A DNA stretch of 64,000 bases from Acinetobacter sp. S54 (lineage in GTDB: Bacteria > Pseudomonadota > Gammaproteobacteria > Pseudomonadales > Moraxellaceae): contig NZ_JACVUI010000001.1 in the NCBI RefSeq assembly GCF_016624945.1, positions 124,001-188,000 of the forward strand, in the 5' to 3' direction. The translations under genes were made by a program, and so were the position numbers. Below are positions 30,079 through 40,038 of the stretch, piece after piece; within the stretch, counting starts at the first letter, position 1; the number at the start of each line of letters is the position of its first letter. The notes under the pieces are model-generated. The model did no database searches and was not told the DNA's origin. It worked only from the letters and a program-made list of their open reading frames with translations.

Positions 30079-31083
30079 ATCTGGAGTAGAAGGGGTACTT
30101 ACGAGATCGGGGGGAGTGTTTTGGTGAACTTTCAGCTCTTGAATTGGATAAGGAATATTAATACCTTGAGCATTAAAGGCCTGTTTTACTTCAGCCTGAA
30201 CTTCACTGACCGACGCAGCAATATTGGTTTCAGTGGTATCAATCCACCAGCGCACAGTTAAATTCACTGAAAAGTCGGCCAGTGCTGTAACATTGACACT
30301 AAAAGCAGGTTGACTCAAAACATTACGATTATTATTTAGAATATTCATAATAATATCTTTGGCTTTTTGTTCATCATCTTCATAACCAATGCCCACCACA
30401 AATTCGCAACGACGGCGCTGATAAGCAGTATTGACGGTAATCGCACTGGTATAAACGGTAGCATTGGGAATCACTAAACGACGGCCATCGGGCGAACGTA
30501 GAAAGGTTGCACGAATTTGAATATCTTCAACGGTTCCTTCCATATTATTGACAATAATGTCATCGCCAATACGAAAAGGTTCGCCTAATAAAATCAGGAC
30601 ACCCGATAGTAAATTTTGGAAAATATCCTTAAAAGCAAAACCAATTGCCACCGAGCCAATTCCCAATGCACTGACTAACTGACTTGGGGTAAAACCAGGA
30701 ATGGCAATGACCAATGCAATCAGAAAGCCAAAAAACAAGATCAGAACACTGCCGACTCGATTGAGTACCAATACTAGATTTTGTCGAGTATAACTACGAT
30801 TGGTCAGGGTTTTAGCAATGAAAAATTTAAATAGTTTAGTGAGTAGCCAAAAAAATAAAAATACCGCAAGTGCAATACATAAATAAGGTACACGCTCCCA
30901 AAAACCATCAACGATTTTATCTATTGCGGTATAGGCGTCATGGTATTTTTCAGTATGTTGAATTACTGATTTTGTGGTTTTTTCACCCGCCTGCTGAATC
31001 AGTTGAGCTGTATCAGTTGCAACATCACTCAGTTTATTATCTTCTGCCACATTGAGTTCCAAAATATCAGCATTCAAAAACAA
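30055..31083 (-). CDS. MscS-family mechanosensitive channel
   Basis: Membrane channel that opens under membrane tension. The protein of up to 342 residues has three membrane segments (about 68-90, 110-130 and 135-160). The third carries the glycine/alanine-rich pore pattern LGIGSVAIGFAFKDIFQNLLSGV, followed by the cytoplasmic beta domain starting EPFRIGDDIIVNNMEGTVEDI. The start is unclear: TTG at 31083 begins the open frame, and a GTG at 31050 with GGAA upstream is an alternative. The C-terminus overlaps convergent rsmE. Confidence 0.85.
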   Translation of the reverse strand: MFLNADILELNVAEDNKLSDVATDTAQLIQQAGEKTTKSVIQHTEKYHDAYTAIDKIVDGFWERVPYLCIALAVFLFFWLLTKLFKFFIAKTLTNRSYTRQNLVLVLNRVGSVLILFFGFLIALVIAIPGFTPSQLVSALGIGSVAIGFAFKDIFQNLLSGVLILLGEPFRIGDDIIVNNMEGTVEDIQIRATFLRSPDGRRLVIPNATVYTSAITVNTAYQRRRCEFVVGIGYEDDEQKAKDIIMNILNNNRNVLSQPAFSVNVTALADFSVNLTVRWWIDTTETNIAASVSEVQAEVKQAFNAQGINIPYPIQELKVHQNTPPDLVSTPSTPDSSKQAPQ

Positions 31084-31135
31084 GGCGCTAGTGTATTACG
31101 ATCACTTATAAGCCTCAACTGCGTTCCAGCTAAGT

Positions 31136-31720
31136 TTAGAAATAGCTTGTGCCTTTTTGTACGATCTGTGTAGGGCTTTGCAATTCGCCAGTACTGGACA
31201 TAAATGAAATCAGGCTAGCAATAGAAAATAGACTTAAAATCATCACAATAATCATAAGCCAAGCAAGTATTTTTTCCCAGACTGCCGAGCTACGAGGTGC
31301 GCCATAATCATTAAAGCCTTTGCTACCCGGAGCAAAAATCACATAAAGCATAAACAGGAATTGTACGATTGGTATTAGTAATAATAAACATAACCAGCCA
31401 CTGCGATTAGCGTCATGTAAACGGCGCACTAAAAAAACAATATGAAAATACGCTACGACTACCCATAAGATCACCACACCGACCCCCATTGCACCACTAA
31501 ATAGATCTATGACCCGATCATTAATGGAAAAGGTATTAAGGCTAAACACTCCAACAAATACGCCCAAAGCTAGATAAACAATGACAGTCACGATATTTAA
31601 AAAACCGTACCAGCCTAAATAACTGAGGCGATTAAAACGGCCATTGGGGGAAAGTGGATTATCTTTTACTTCAATACTATTTCTTGAGAAGAAAGGAGAA
31701 TTAGGAGTTGGCTGTGTCAT
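31136..31720 (-). CDS. DUF805 membrane protein
   Basis: A 194-residue inner-membrane protein. FNRLSYLGWYGFLNIVTVIV (from about residue 28) and VRRLHDANRSGWLCLLLLIP with FAPGSKGFNDYG are the characteristic DUF805 patterns, and four to five membrane segments are visible. The family has no firm function. GAGG lies six bases before the ATG. It is followed after 53 bases by the MscS gene on the same strand. Confidence 0.85.
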   Translation of the reverse strand: MTQPTPNSPFFSRNSIEVKDNPLSPNGRFNRLSYLGWYGFLNIVTVIVYLALGVFVGVFSLNTFSINDRVIDLFSGAMGVGVVILWVVVAYFHIVFLVRRLHDANRSGWLCLLLLIPIVQFLFMLYVIFAPGSKGFNDYGAPRSSAVWEKILAWLMIIVMILSLFSIASLISFMSSTGELQSPTQIVQKGTSYF

Positions 31721-32025
31721 ATTTTCCTCATTTATTTTGAATGTTTATATCAGGATGAAATGTTACAGTTTTTAAAAATTGATGAGGCGGTATTTTGAAA
31801 TCTTCATTAAAAAAAGTATAGCTAAGTACACAAAAAATCAATAATTTTGTTAGAAAAGATAATGTCTGAAATAAAAATTTAGGCTATGTTGGACTAAGAC
31901 CAAAGCATTATTGTGTGCACTTTTAAGCTGTGTTCATACTGCTTAAAGGTAAAGAAAAATCAATAAGTAAATGACCAGTGACAAAGTCTCGAGATGAGAT
32001 ATCAAATATCAAGGAAGGGAACAGC
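31721..32025 (+). promoter_or_regulatory. Divergent control region of acs and the DUF805 gene
   Basis: There is no gene in these 305 bases. At 31889-31903, TTGGACTAAGACCAA is a near-perfect palindrome (one mismatched pair). It partly resembles GACCAAAGTCTAAG at 47534-47547 ahead of yjcH-actP, so it is a candidate site for the CrbR-like regulator. A strong AAGGAAGGGA ribosome site precedes the acs ATG. Confidence 0.4.
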
Positions 32026-33969
32026 ATGAATGAAATCTATCCAGTACCCGAAGAATTCAAAAAAACAGCGCGGACGCTTGAAGCGGATTATTTTGAGCGT
32101 TATCAGAAATCGATTGAACAACCTGAGGAGTTCTGGGCAGCGGAAGCGAAACGACTGGACTGGATGAAACCCTTTACTCAGGTTAAAAATACCAATTATG
32201 AGGCAGAAAACTTTAAGATCGAATGGTTCGCCGATGGTGAATTAAATGTTTGTGCTAACTGTTTGGATCGACACCTGAAAGAACACCCACACAAACCTGC
32301 GATTATTTGGGAAGGTGACCACCCATCACGCCATAAAATTATTTCATTTAAAGAGTTATACGACGAGGTTTGCCGATTTGCCAATGTCTTAAAAAAATAC
32401 GGTGTAACTAAGGGCGATCGTGTGGTGTTGTACATGCCAATGGTCTCCGAGGCTGCAATTGCGATGTTAGCCTGTGCCAGAATTGGCGCGGTACATTGTG
32501 TGGTTTTTGGGGGATTTTCTCCCGATTCACTGGCCAGTCGTATTGAAGATAGTCAGGCAAAACTGGTCATTACCGCTGATGCAGGAATGCGTGGTGGCAA
32601 ACAGCTACCACTCAAGGAAAGTGTCGATGAAGCGCTGAAACTTGATGGAACCAGCAGTGTAGAGCATGTCATCGTGGTACATCGTACAGGTAATCCAATT
32701 CATTTCGAAAAAGGACGAGATCTTTGGTATCACGAGGTGATTACTGAGGTCAATGAGATCTGTCCACCTGAACCAATGAAAGCTGAGGATCCTCTTTTTA
32801 TACTTTACACATCTGGTTCAACCGGAAAGCCGAAAGGAGTGTTGCATACCACAGGTGGCTATCTGGTCTATGTGAATTCGACGTTTAGAGAGGTCTTTGA
32901 TTTAAAACAGGACGATATTTATTGGTGTACTGCGGATGTTGGCTGGATTACTGGACATAGTTATTTGATTTACGGACCATTATCCAATGGCACCACTACG
33001 TTAATGTTTGAGGGCGTTCCACAATACCCAACATGGGCTCGGATTGGACATATTGTCGATAAACATAATGTCACTATTTTATATACGGCTCCAACAGCTA
33101 TTCGTTCCATGATGCGTGAAGGTGATGCCTATGTACGTGAAAGCGATCGCAGCAGTTTACGTCTTTTAGGTACTGTTGGAGAACCGATTAATCCTGAAGC
33201 TTGGTCATGGTACTACAATGTAGTGGGAGAAGCTCGTTGCCCTGTAGTAGACACATGGTGGCAAACCGAAACAGGTGGTATTTTGATTGCTCCATTACCC
33301 GGAGCGACGGCATTAAAACCAGGTTCAGCGACGTGGCCTTATTTTGGGGTACAGCCTGCACTGGTAGATGGTGAGGGCAATGAACTTGAAGGTGAAGCTG
33401 AGGGTAATTTGGTGATCAAGGATTCATGGCCGGGTCAGATGCGAACTATTTGGGGAGATCCTCAGCGCTTCATTGACGCTTATTTCTCTACATTTCCGGG
33501 TCGCTACTTTACTGGTGACGGTGCGCGCCGTGATAAAGATGGTTATTACTGGATTACTGGGCGTGTCGATGATGTGCTAAACGTATCTGGACATCGTTTG
33601 GGAACTGCTGAAATTGAAAGTGCGTTAGTGGCCCATGAACATGTTGCTGAAGCCGCCGTTGTGGGAATGCCACATGAAATTAAGGGGCAAGGTATTTGTA
33701 CCTTTGTGACCTTACAGGCAGGCATATCTGAATCTGAAGAATTGCGAGCAGAATTAGTACAATGGGTCCGCAAACAGTTGGGGCCGATAGCAACCCCTGA
33801 TGCTTTACACTGGGCACCAGCTTTGCCTAAAACCCGTTCAGGGAAAATTATGCGTCGTATTTTACGTAAGATCGCAGCAAATGAACTCGATAGTTTGGGT
33901 GATACGTCGACCTTGGCCGAACCCGCAGTGGTTGAACATTTGATTGCAACGGTCTATCCAGATCGTTAA
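32026..33969 (+). CDS. acs: Acetyl-CoA synthetase
   Basis: Activates acetate with ATP and CoA to acetyl-CoA, the high-affinity acetate assimilation route. The 647-residue adenylate-forming enzyme shows the P-loop [12 protein letters not shown] near 262, TWWQTETGG near 412, and the C-terminal acetylatable lysine motif [13 protein letters not shown] near 604. I chose the ATG at 32026 for its strong ribosome site and for the family N-terminus [11 protein letters not shown]. It works with ActP and the CrbS/CrbR system encoded at 40-50 kb. Confidence 0.95.
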   Translation: MNEIYPVPEEFKKTARTLEADYFERYQKSIEQPEEFWAAEAKRLDWMKPFTQVKNTNYEAENFKIEWFADGELNVCANCLDRHLKEHPHKPAIIWEGDHPSRHKIISFKELYDEVCRFANVLKKYGVTKGDRVVLYMPMVSEAAIAMLACARIGAVHCVVFGGFSPDSLASRIEDSQAKLVITADAGMRGGKQLPLKESVDEALKLDGTSSVEHVIVVHRTGNPIHFEKGRDLWYHEVITEVNEICPPEPMKAEDPLFILYTSGSTGKPKGVLHTTGGYLVYVNSTFREVFDLKQDDIYWCTADVGWITGHSYLIYGPLSNGTTTLMFEGVPQYPTWARIGHIVDKHNVTILYTAPTAIRSMMREGDAYVRESDRSSLRLLGTVGEPINPEAWSWYYNVVGEARCPVVDTWWQTETGGILIAPLPGATALKPGSATWPYFGVQPALVDGEGNELEGEAEGNLVIKDSWPGQMRTIWGDPQRFIDAYFSTFPGRYFTGDGARRDKDGYYWITGRVDDVLNVSGHRLGTAEIESALVAHEHVAEAAVVGMPHEIKGQGICTFVTLQAGISESEELRAELVQWVRKQLGPIATPDALHWAPALPKTRSGKIMRRILRKIAANELDSLGDTSTLAEPAVVEHLIATVYPDR

Positions 33970-33981
33970 AATTAACTGATG

Positions 33982-34014
33982 AAAATACCGTCGACAAGGC
34001 GGTATTTTTATTTT
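33982..34014 (+). terminator. Terminator after acs
   Basis: AAAATACCG (33982-33990) pairs with CGGTATTTT (34000-34008), followed by a T-rich tail. Confidence 0.85.
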
Positions 34015-34107
34015 AATGCTGAGTATTTTAAAGATTGTGATAAAGCATCGAGCTTAATTTTGTTAGGCTACCTATTTGATTTAAAAAATAAAGCAAGGAT
34101 GAAAAAC

Positions 34108-35286
34108 ATGAATGCCGCTGATTTCTCACTTAATACTGATCCAGTTGAAATTGCTCAGCTATTGGCGTCAGAATTTTCAAAAACGGCAGCAGTTCGTGAT
34201 AAACAGGGGGGCAACCCTAAAACAGAGCGCGATCAACTTCGTGCCAGCGGGCTATTGAGTTTGTCTATTCCTAAACAATATGGAGGAGTCGAGGCAGACT
34301 GGGCGACGATTTTTAAGACTATTCAAATTATTGCACAGGCTGATAGTTCACTGGCACATGTTTACGGATTTCATCATTTACTTATTGCTACGGTGCAATT
34401 ATTTTCCAAACCTGACCAATATGCCCAATGGTTTGAGCAAACAACGCAACAACAATTATTTTGGGGGAATGCGCTAAATCCATTGGATCAGCGCGTTCAA
34501 GTTGAACAATTAAGTGAAGACGAATACCTCTTTCATGGAGATAAAAGCTTTTGTTCGGGGTCTATGGATTCAGATATTTTACTTTGTTCAGGTTATTTGA
34601 ACGATAAATTATTAATTGGTGTAATTCCAAGTCAACGCGAAGGTCTCCATTTTCGAGGTGACTGGAATAATATGGGACAACGCCAAACCGATAGTGGTAC
34701 GACCCATTTTGAACAGGTTAAAATTTTAAAAGATGAATTATTACTTCATCCAGGGCCATTAAGTACGCCTTTTGCCAGTTTAAGACCATTGATCGCCCAG
34801 TTGATATTTGTGCATTTATTTTTGGGAGTGGCAGAGGGCGCTTTTGAAACGGCGAGACAAGCAGTTCAGCATCAAAAAGCATGGTTTAAAGCACCAGTTG
34901 AGACCGCTATACAGGATCCGTACATTCAAAAACATTTTGCCGAATTTTATGTTCAGCTTGAAAGTGTTCGGTTGTTGTCGGAAAAAGCAATTAAGCACTT
35001 ACAACAAGCATGGCAGCAGGGTGAACAATTGACTGCCCAACAACGTGGCGAAGTATCCATTGCAATAGCCACAGCAAAAATAGCAGCAACCCAAACAAGT
35101 CTTTTCATTAGCCAAAACATTTTTCAGGTAATGGGTGCACGTGCCACGACTGCTCAACTAAATTTGGATCGGTTTTGGCGAAATGTACGTACTCAGACTT
35201 TACACGACCCGATCGATTATAAATATCAGGAAGTCGGGGAGTGGGTGTTAACTGAGAAAGTACCTGAACCAAGTTTTTATTCTTAA
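34108..35286 (+). CDS. DszC/SfnB-like acyl-CoA dehydrogenase-fold flavoenzyme
   Basis: A 392-residue protein with the acyl-CoA dehydrogenase fold. ASGLLSLSIPKQYGG near residue 49 and IIAQADSSLAHVYGFHHLL near 75 are of the type seen in FMNH2-dependent monooxygenases (DszC, SfnB), and the C-terminal RTQTLHDPIDYKYQEVGEW also fits that subgroup rather than a true dehydrogenase. A sulfur-scavenging role is inferred from this and from msuE-sfnG 3 kb away. I chose the ATG at 34108, eight bases after AAGGA. An ATG at 34099 overlaps the ribosome site. Confidence 0.75.
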   Translation: MNAADFSLNTDPVEIAQLLASEFSKTAAVRDKQGGNPKTERDQLRASGLLSLSIPKQYGGVEADWATIFKTIQIIAQADSSLAHVYGFHHLLIATVQLFSKPDQYAQWFEQTTQQQLFWGNALNPLDQRVQVEQLSEDEYLFHGDKSFCSGSMDSDILLCSGYLNDKLLIGVIPSQREGLHFRGDWNNMGQRQTDSGTTHFEQVKILKDELLLHPGPLSTPFASLRPLIAQLIFVHLFLGVAEGAFETARQAVQHQKAWFKAPVETAIQDPYIQKHFAEFYVQLESVRLLSEKAIKHLQQAWQQGEQLTAQQRGEVSIAIATAKIAATQTSLFISQNIFQVMGARATTAQLNLDRFWRNVRTQTLHDPIDYKYQEVGEWVLTEKVPEPSFYS

Positions 35287-35350
35287 TTTTCTGAGGAGTT
35301 ACATAGTAAATTAGTGGAAATATGGAGGGATTGTTGTTTTTATGTTTGTA

Positions 35351-35369
35351 TTGAATGATAATTATTATT
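35351..35369 (+). promoter_or_regulatory. Fur box ahead of TonB receptor gene
   Basis: The 19 bases match the GATAATGATAATCATTATC consensus at 14 positions, with the core ATGATAAT intact. The site lies 29 bases before the start codon and would overlap the promoter, as expected for iron repression. Confidence 0.65.
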
Positions 35370-35397
35370 GTTAATATTAATATTCAATTGACTTAAA

Positions 35398-37638
35398 ATG
35401 CCTTCCTTCGTTCAAACCCCTTTATCACTTGCTATATTTTCACTTCTTCTTTCAAGTATTTCCCCTATAGCGGTTGCAAAAGAAGAATCTTCAGATCAAG
35501 AAACTGCTGTACTTCCTTCCATCGTTTTACATGCAGATGAACAAGGGGATAAAACTGAGGGCACTGGAAGTTATAAAGCCAAAACTTCGAAAGGATCTGC
35601 TAAATTAACTTTGAGTATTCAGGAAACGCCTCAGTCTGTCAGTGTGATTACACGTGAGCAGATTGAACAAAGAAATTTAAATATTATTGATGATGTTTTA
35701 ATGGCGACGCCAGGGGTCACGGTAACAAAGCTTGATAGTGAACGGTCTGCATACTATAGCCGTGGTTATTCAATTACCAATCGTCAAATTGATGGGATGC
35801 CCATTGGTGATAATAGCCCACGCACAGATAGCTTCTTTTTTGATCGAATTGAGGTTGTAAAAGGTGCAACAGGATTAACGGGTTCTACTGGGAATCCTTC
35901 AGCTACCATCAATATGATCCGTAAGCGTCCTAGCAAAGAATTATCAGGATATGCTTCTACCTCATTTAGCCGTTGGGATACGATTCGTAATGAAGAGGAT
36001 GTTTCTGTACCACTGACACAAGATGGACGTGTACGCAGTCGTGTTATGGCGATGCATGAGCAGGGTGACTCCTATATGGATTATTATTCATTAGAGTCCA
36101 CAGCAGCAATGGCGATGGTAGAGGCTGATTTTTCAGATCAACTAACAGGAAGCATTGGGTTTCAGTATCAGGATAATCAACCTAAAGGTTCCACTTGGGG
36201 TACTGTGCCTTATTGGAATGCAGATGGCAGTTTAGCCAACTTACCACGCAATTTTAGTTTGGCGAATCGCTGGAATACGATTAGTCAGAATGATCGTACT
36301 GCGTTTGCCGACTTAAGTTATAAATTTGCAAATGACTGGCTGGTTAAAGCCGCAGCTTCTTATTCTTATTCAAAAAATTTCTGGTTGATGTCTTATGGTG
36401 GAAATGGTTTCCCAAAACCTGATGGTACAGGCATAGGGCTGTGGTCAGCAGTTTATCCGACACAAGAATCCAAAAAAACAAATTTAGAATTATATGCTAC
36501 AGGACCGTTTAAATTATTTAATCGAGAACATGAATTAATTCTGGGAGCAAATGGTTATCAGCGTTCCGATGATATTCCAACAGGTGCTCTTTATGGCAAT
36601 ATCGGTGACCAAGTGACCTGTACAGGAAAGAATGAAACAATCCCTAATAATATTGCTGGATCATGTTTGATTAATAACTGGCAAAGCTGGAATGGTAATG
36701 CCACAGCTAAGCCAAATTATACCGTAACACCTGCAAGTAAAGATGCGAAACAACAGAATTATGGTGTTTACAGTACGGTGCGTTTAAGCATTACCGATCC
36801 CCTTAAACTGATTGTGGGTGGACGATATAGTGAATACAAAGCAACGAATGGAAGCAAAAGTGATGTAAAAGCAGATGCTTTTACCCCCTATGTCGGACTT
36901 ACTTATGACATTACGCCTTTAGTGACAGCCTACGCGAGTTATACCGATATTTTTAGTCCAAGTACCAACAAAGATCGGAACAATAGATTTCTTGATCCAG
37001 AAACAGGAAAAGCCTATGAAATTGGGGTTAAGACTAATTTGCTGAATGAACAATTATTGGCGACTGCTGCCATATTCCGCTCCGAAAAAGAGAACGTAGC
37101 AGTTCGTGATCTGGAGGCGATTAATCAAGGAATTAAAACAGATGATGGTGCCGATCCAATGATGGCATCAGGTGATGGATATAAGGTTGAAGGCTTTGAA
37201 CTAGAAGCTATTGGCCAAATTACCAAAGGCTGGAATATTAGTGCGGGTTATACATATGTGAATAGTCTGAGCTCTCCACAAGTGAGTGCTTTAACCAACG
37301 TGCCGCAAAATCTGGTTAAAGTGTATACTAATCTGAGATTACCTGAAACATGGTGGGATGGTGCAGAAAAACTCAATGTGGGATTCGGTGTAAATTGGCA
37401 AAGCGAAGTGAAACGTAAATGGGGGGGCGCACCTAGTAATACCGATGGCTTTATTCGTCAAGACGCCTATTTTCTAGCCAGTGCCAATATCGGTTATGAT
37501 TTTAGTAAAAACTTAAGTGCCAACTTACAATTTAATAATTTATTTGATGAAAAGTATTATCAGGAAATTGGATTTTATAACGGTGTTTATTGGGGAGAGC
37601 CACGCAACGTCACTTTAACGCTAAGAGCAAAATTCTAA
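35398..37638 (+). CDS. TonB-dependent siderophore receptor
   Basis: A 746-residue outer-membrane receptor energised by TonB-ExbBD. The signal peptide is at about 1-27. The plug domain contains SIQETPQSVSVITREQIEQ near 75 and RGYSITNRQIDGMPI near 120, with a VKGATGLTGSTGNPSATIN segment closing the plug. The 22-strand barrel ends in TLRAKF with a terminal aromatic. The layout is that of the FhuA/FpvA-type siderophore receptors. The Fur box upstream supports an iron role even though the neighbours concern sulfur. The ligand is unknown. No clear ribosome site precedes the ATG. Confidence 0.85.
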   Translation: MPSFVQTPLSLAIFSLLLSSISPIAVAKEESSDQETAVLPSIVLHADEQGDKTEGTGSYKAKTSKGSAKLTLSIQETPQSVSVITREQIEQRNLNIIDDVLMATPGVTVTKLDSERSAYYSRGYSITNRQIDGMPIGDNSPRTDSFFFDRIEVVKGATGLTGSTGNPSATINMIRKRPSKELSGYASTSFSRWDTIRNEEDVSVPLTQDGRVRSRVMAMHEQGDSYMDYYSLESTAAMAMVEADFSDQLTGSIGFQYQDNQPKGSTWGTVPYWNADGSLANLPRNFSLANRWNTISQNDRTAFADLSYKFANDWLVKAAASYSYSKNFWLMSYGGNGFPKPDGTGIGLWSAVYPTQESKKTNLELYATGPFKLFNREHELILGANGYQRSDDIPTGALYGNIGDQVTCTGKNETIPNNIAGSCLINNWQSWNGNATAKPNYTVTPASKDAKQQNYGVYSTVRLSITDPLKLIVGGRYSEYKATNGSKSDVKADAFTPYVGLTYDITPLVTAYASYTDIFSPSTNKDRNNRFLDPETGKAYEIGVKTNLLNEQLLATAAIFRSEKENVAVRDLEAINQGIKTDDGADPMMASGDGYKVEGFELEAIGQITKGWNISAGYTYVNSLSSPQVSALTNVPQNLVKVYTNLRLPETWWDGAEKLNVGFGVNWQSEVKRKWGGAPSNTDGFIRQDAYFLASANIGYDFSKNLSANLQFNNLFDEKYYQEIGFYNGVYWGEPRNVTLTLRAKF

Positions 37639-37705
37639 GTTAAAATAAAATTAATTGGATTTAACCTACTTTCAATTCAATGAATTAAGCGAGTCAAAAT
37701 AAAAA

Positions 37706-37736
37706 GCCCCAAGCCGAGTCTTGGGGCCAATCTTTT
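37706..37736 (+). terminator. Terminator between TonB receptor and sfnG
   Basis: GCCCCAAG (37706-37713) pairs perfectly with CTTGGGGC (37720-37727), with a T run at 37731-37736. The genes converge here. Confidence 0.85.
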
Positions 37737-37784
37737 TTATATTACGGCGTCTTGCTTGTTTTTATATTATTAATTTAGTGTTGA

Positions 37785-38900
37785 TTAAGCAGATTTAGCA
37801 GAGGGTTGTAAGGATTGTTGCTGTTCTAGCTCGCGAACTAAAGGCAGAACTTTTTCCCCAAAATATTCTACTTCTTCAATGAAATGCAGAAAACCTGAAA
37901 GAATCAAATCAACACCTACATTTTTTAGAGCCACGATGCGCTCAGCAATTTGTTGGGGAGTTCCGATTAAATTAGTTTTAAAGCCATCGTTATATTGCAC
38001 CAAATCTTCAAAAGTTGATTTTGCCCAATTGCCTTCACCTTCAGGACTGGCTGCGCCTGCCTGACGGGTTGCATCATCAAAAGCATTAACTGCTTCGATG
38101 TTGGCCTGATCAATAATTTCCTGTAACACAGCTTTGGCTTCTTCTTCAGTATCACGGGCGATGATAAACGCATTGACTCCAATTTTAACCTGATGATGAT
38201 TCGCTTTGGCTTTGGTTCGAATATCATCAATTTGCTTTTGAATTTCCTCTACGGTATTACCATTGGTGAAATACCAATCAGAAACCCGTGAAGCCATATC
38301 CCGTGCTGCACGTGAACTACCCCCCTGAAATATTTCAATATGCGGCTTTTGTAGAGGTTTAGGCTTTAAAGTATAATCTTTAAATTGATAGTATTTCCCC
38401 TCAAAATTAAATTGATCTGTAGTCCAGATGCCCTTAATGCTACGAATAAACTCTTCAGAACGGGCATAACGTTCGTCATGTTCAGGCCATTCCTCTCCAA
38501 TCGCATCAAACTCGCCTCTAAACCAACCACTAACAACATTAATGGCAATACGTCCCTGGGTAAGATAATCAATAGTCGCCAACTGCTTAGCCGCGAGTAC
38601 AGGTTTCCACGGTCCAGGTAAAATCGCGGCAATTACTTTGAGCTTTTCAGTTTTGGCTAAAAGGGCATGACTAAAACTCACCGACTCATGTTGATTTTCT
38701 GCGCCATAACCTGCTGTAAAGCGGATCTGAGTTAGCGCATAATCGAAGCCATTGGCTTCGGCGGCCTGCGCCAAACGTACGTTATAGTCGTAGCTCCAGT
38801 CCGTACGCTGTTCAATATTACTCACCACAAGTCCACCACTAACATTGGGAACCCAGTAGGCAAACTGAATCGGCTGAGAGGAAAATTGTGTCATCGTCAA
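37785..38900 (-). CDS. sfnG: FMNH2-dependent dimethyl sulfone monooxygenase
   Basis: Luciferase-like (LLM) monooxygenase that splits dimethyl sulfone to methanesulfinate for sulfur supply under sulfate starvation. The 371-residue protein begins FAYWVPNVSGGLVVSNIEQR and contains GRIAINVVSGWFRGEFDAIGE, the phosphate-binding QGGSSRAARDMASRVSDWYF and EGEGNWAKSTFEDLVQYNDG, all close to remembered Pseudomonas SfnG. It lies 25 bases downstream of msuE, whose product supplies FMNH2. MTMTQ and MTQ are alternative starts six bases apart. Confidence 0.92.
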   Translation of the reverse strand: MTMTQFSSQPIQFAYWVPNVSGGLVVSNIEQRTDWSYDYNVRLAQAAEANGFDYALTQIRFTAGYGAENQHESVSFSHALLAKTEKLKVIAAILPGPWKPVLAAKQLATIDYLTQGRIAINVVSGWFRGEFDAIGEEWPEHDERYARSEEFIRSIKGIWTTDQFNFEGKYYQFKDYTLKPKPLQKPHIEIFQGGSSRAARDMASRVSDWYFTNGNTVEEIQKQIDDIRTKAKANHHQVKIGVNAFIIARDTEEEAKAVLQEIIDQANIEAVNAFDDATRQAGAASPEGEGNWAKSTFEDLVQYNDGFKTNLIGTPQQIAERIVALKNVGVDLILSGFLHFIEEVEYFGEKVLPLVRELEQQQSLQPSAKSA

Positions 38901-38925
38901 ACCCTCTAAATGTGTTTTATTCGTC

Positions 38926-39669
38926 TTAAGCGACGTTGGTTTTTAAACTTTTATTAATTTTATGATGCAAGCGTGATTCGGCTGCATCCAGATTTGGAAC
39001 CGCCGCAGAAGGCAGAACTTCATCTTGTTCAATTTGTTTGTTAATACCTAAATTCTGATTGGCCTGTTCTGTTTTGGATTTAATCACTTCCGCGCGCTGA
39101 CCTTTGGCAGGTGCCCATTCCAGAATAGGTAAGGCACGGGCGACTGCTAGGGTGATGCGATCGCGTAATAATTCACTCTTAATGGTATATTCAGGTGTGA
39201 AGTCGCGATCTGTGGCATATACACCGATTGGTAACGTTTGTGCCTGAAAAAAGCTGAACAATGGACGCAACTGATGCTCTAATACGAGCGCATGACGATC
39301 ACTACCACCTGATGCTGCTAAAAGCACAGGTACATCTACCAAAGCAGTTTGTTCAACAAAATCAAAAAAATGTTTAAATAACCCTGTAAATGAAGCACGA
39401 TAAACGGGTGTTCCGACTATGAGCGCATCTGCCGCTTCAACTTTGGCCAAATCATCCTGAACACGTTGTGGTAATTGATTGCGATAAATTGCTCCCCCTA
39501 ACAAATGTCCAATTTCACTAAATTTAATAAAATGTATATTGATTGGGGTTGCTTCACCCAGTTCATTTAAAATTTTTTGAACCAGTGCTTCTGTTTTAGA
39601 GGGAGTATTTAAACCACCAGAAACTGCAACAATATTTAAAGGATTTAATGAACCATTTGAACTAGACAT
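38926..39669 (-). CDS. msuE: NADH-dependent FMN reductase MsuE
   Basis: Flavodoxin-like reductase that supplies FMNH2 to the sulfonate/sulfone monooxygenases. The 247-residue protein has the N-terminal FMN loop SGGLNTPSKTEALVQ near residue 18, GTPVYRASFTGLFKHFFDFV near 92 and the Gly-rich AASGGSDRHALVLEHQLRPL near 125, typical of MsuE/SsuE. I chose the ATG at 39669 (MSSSNGSLNPLN). The open frame extends to a TTG at 39690. It forms an operon with sfnG. Confidence 0.9.
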   Translation of the reverse strand: MSSSNGSLNPLNIVAVSGGLNTPSKTEALVQKILNELGEATPINIHFIKFSEIGHLLGGAIYRNQLPQRVQDDLAKVEAADALIVGTPVYRASFTGLFKHFFDFVEQTALVDVPVLLAASGGSDRHALVLEHQLRPLFSFFQAQTLPIGVYATDRDFTPEYTIKSELLRDRITLAVARALPILEWAPAKGQRAEVIKSKTEQANQNLGINKQIEQDEVLPSAAVPNLDAAESRLHHKINKSLKTNVA

Positions 39670-40038
39670 GAATAAACTCGATAACCTCAATAAAACTGTC
39701 TTTATTAATTCCTATTGAGCGGTCTAGGTAAAATAAGGAAATTACCAAAACTTATCTTTTTTAAAGATATATCGACAATGTGTTTATAGATTTTATTTTT
39801 TTAAATTTAACTATTTGAATATTATGAATATAATATAAAATCATATATTTATCTAATTTTAAAACTGGATTATATAAAAAACTGCTGAACTTTTTCCTGA
39901 ACTTAAAATTGGAAAAAATTGACCAAAATTACGTGCCAATACGACATTTAGGCGAAAAATTGGGTAATATGGCATATCCTTAATAGCCAGAGTGTGGTTA
40001 GAATAAACTGACCGTGCCAAAGATTTCTCATTTCGCTT
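39670..40038. promoter_or_regulatory. Divergent control region of msuE-sfnG and crbR-like gene
   Basis: This 369-base very AT-rich gap has no gene. On the minus strand near 39930-39950, TTGGCACG matches the sigma-54 -24 element exactly, but the -12 element reads TTTGG instead of TTGCA and it lies about 260 bases from msuE, so it is only a weak candidate. I see no convincing sigma-70 promoter. Confidence 0.3.

Noticed and set aside
39926..39950. Possible sigma-54 promoter for msuE-sfnG
   Set aside because: The -24 box TTGGCACG is perfect, but the -12 box is TTTGG and the distance to msuE is about 260 bases.
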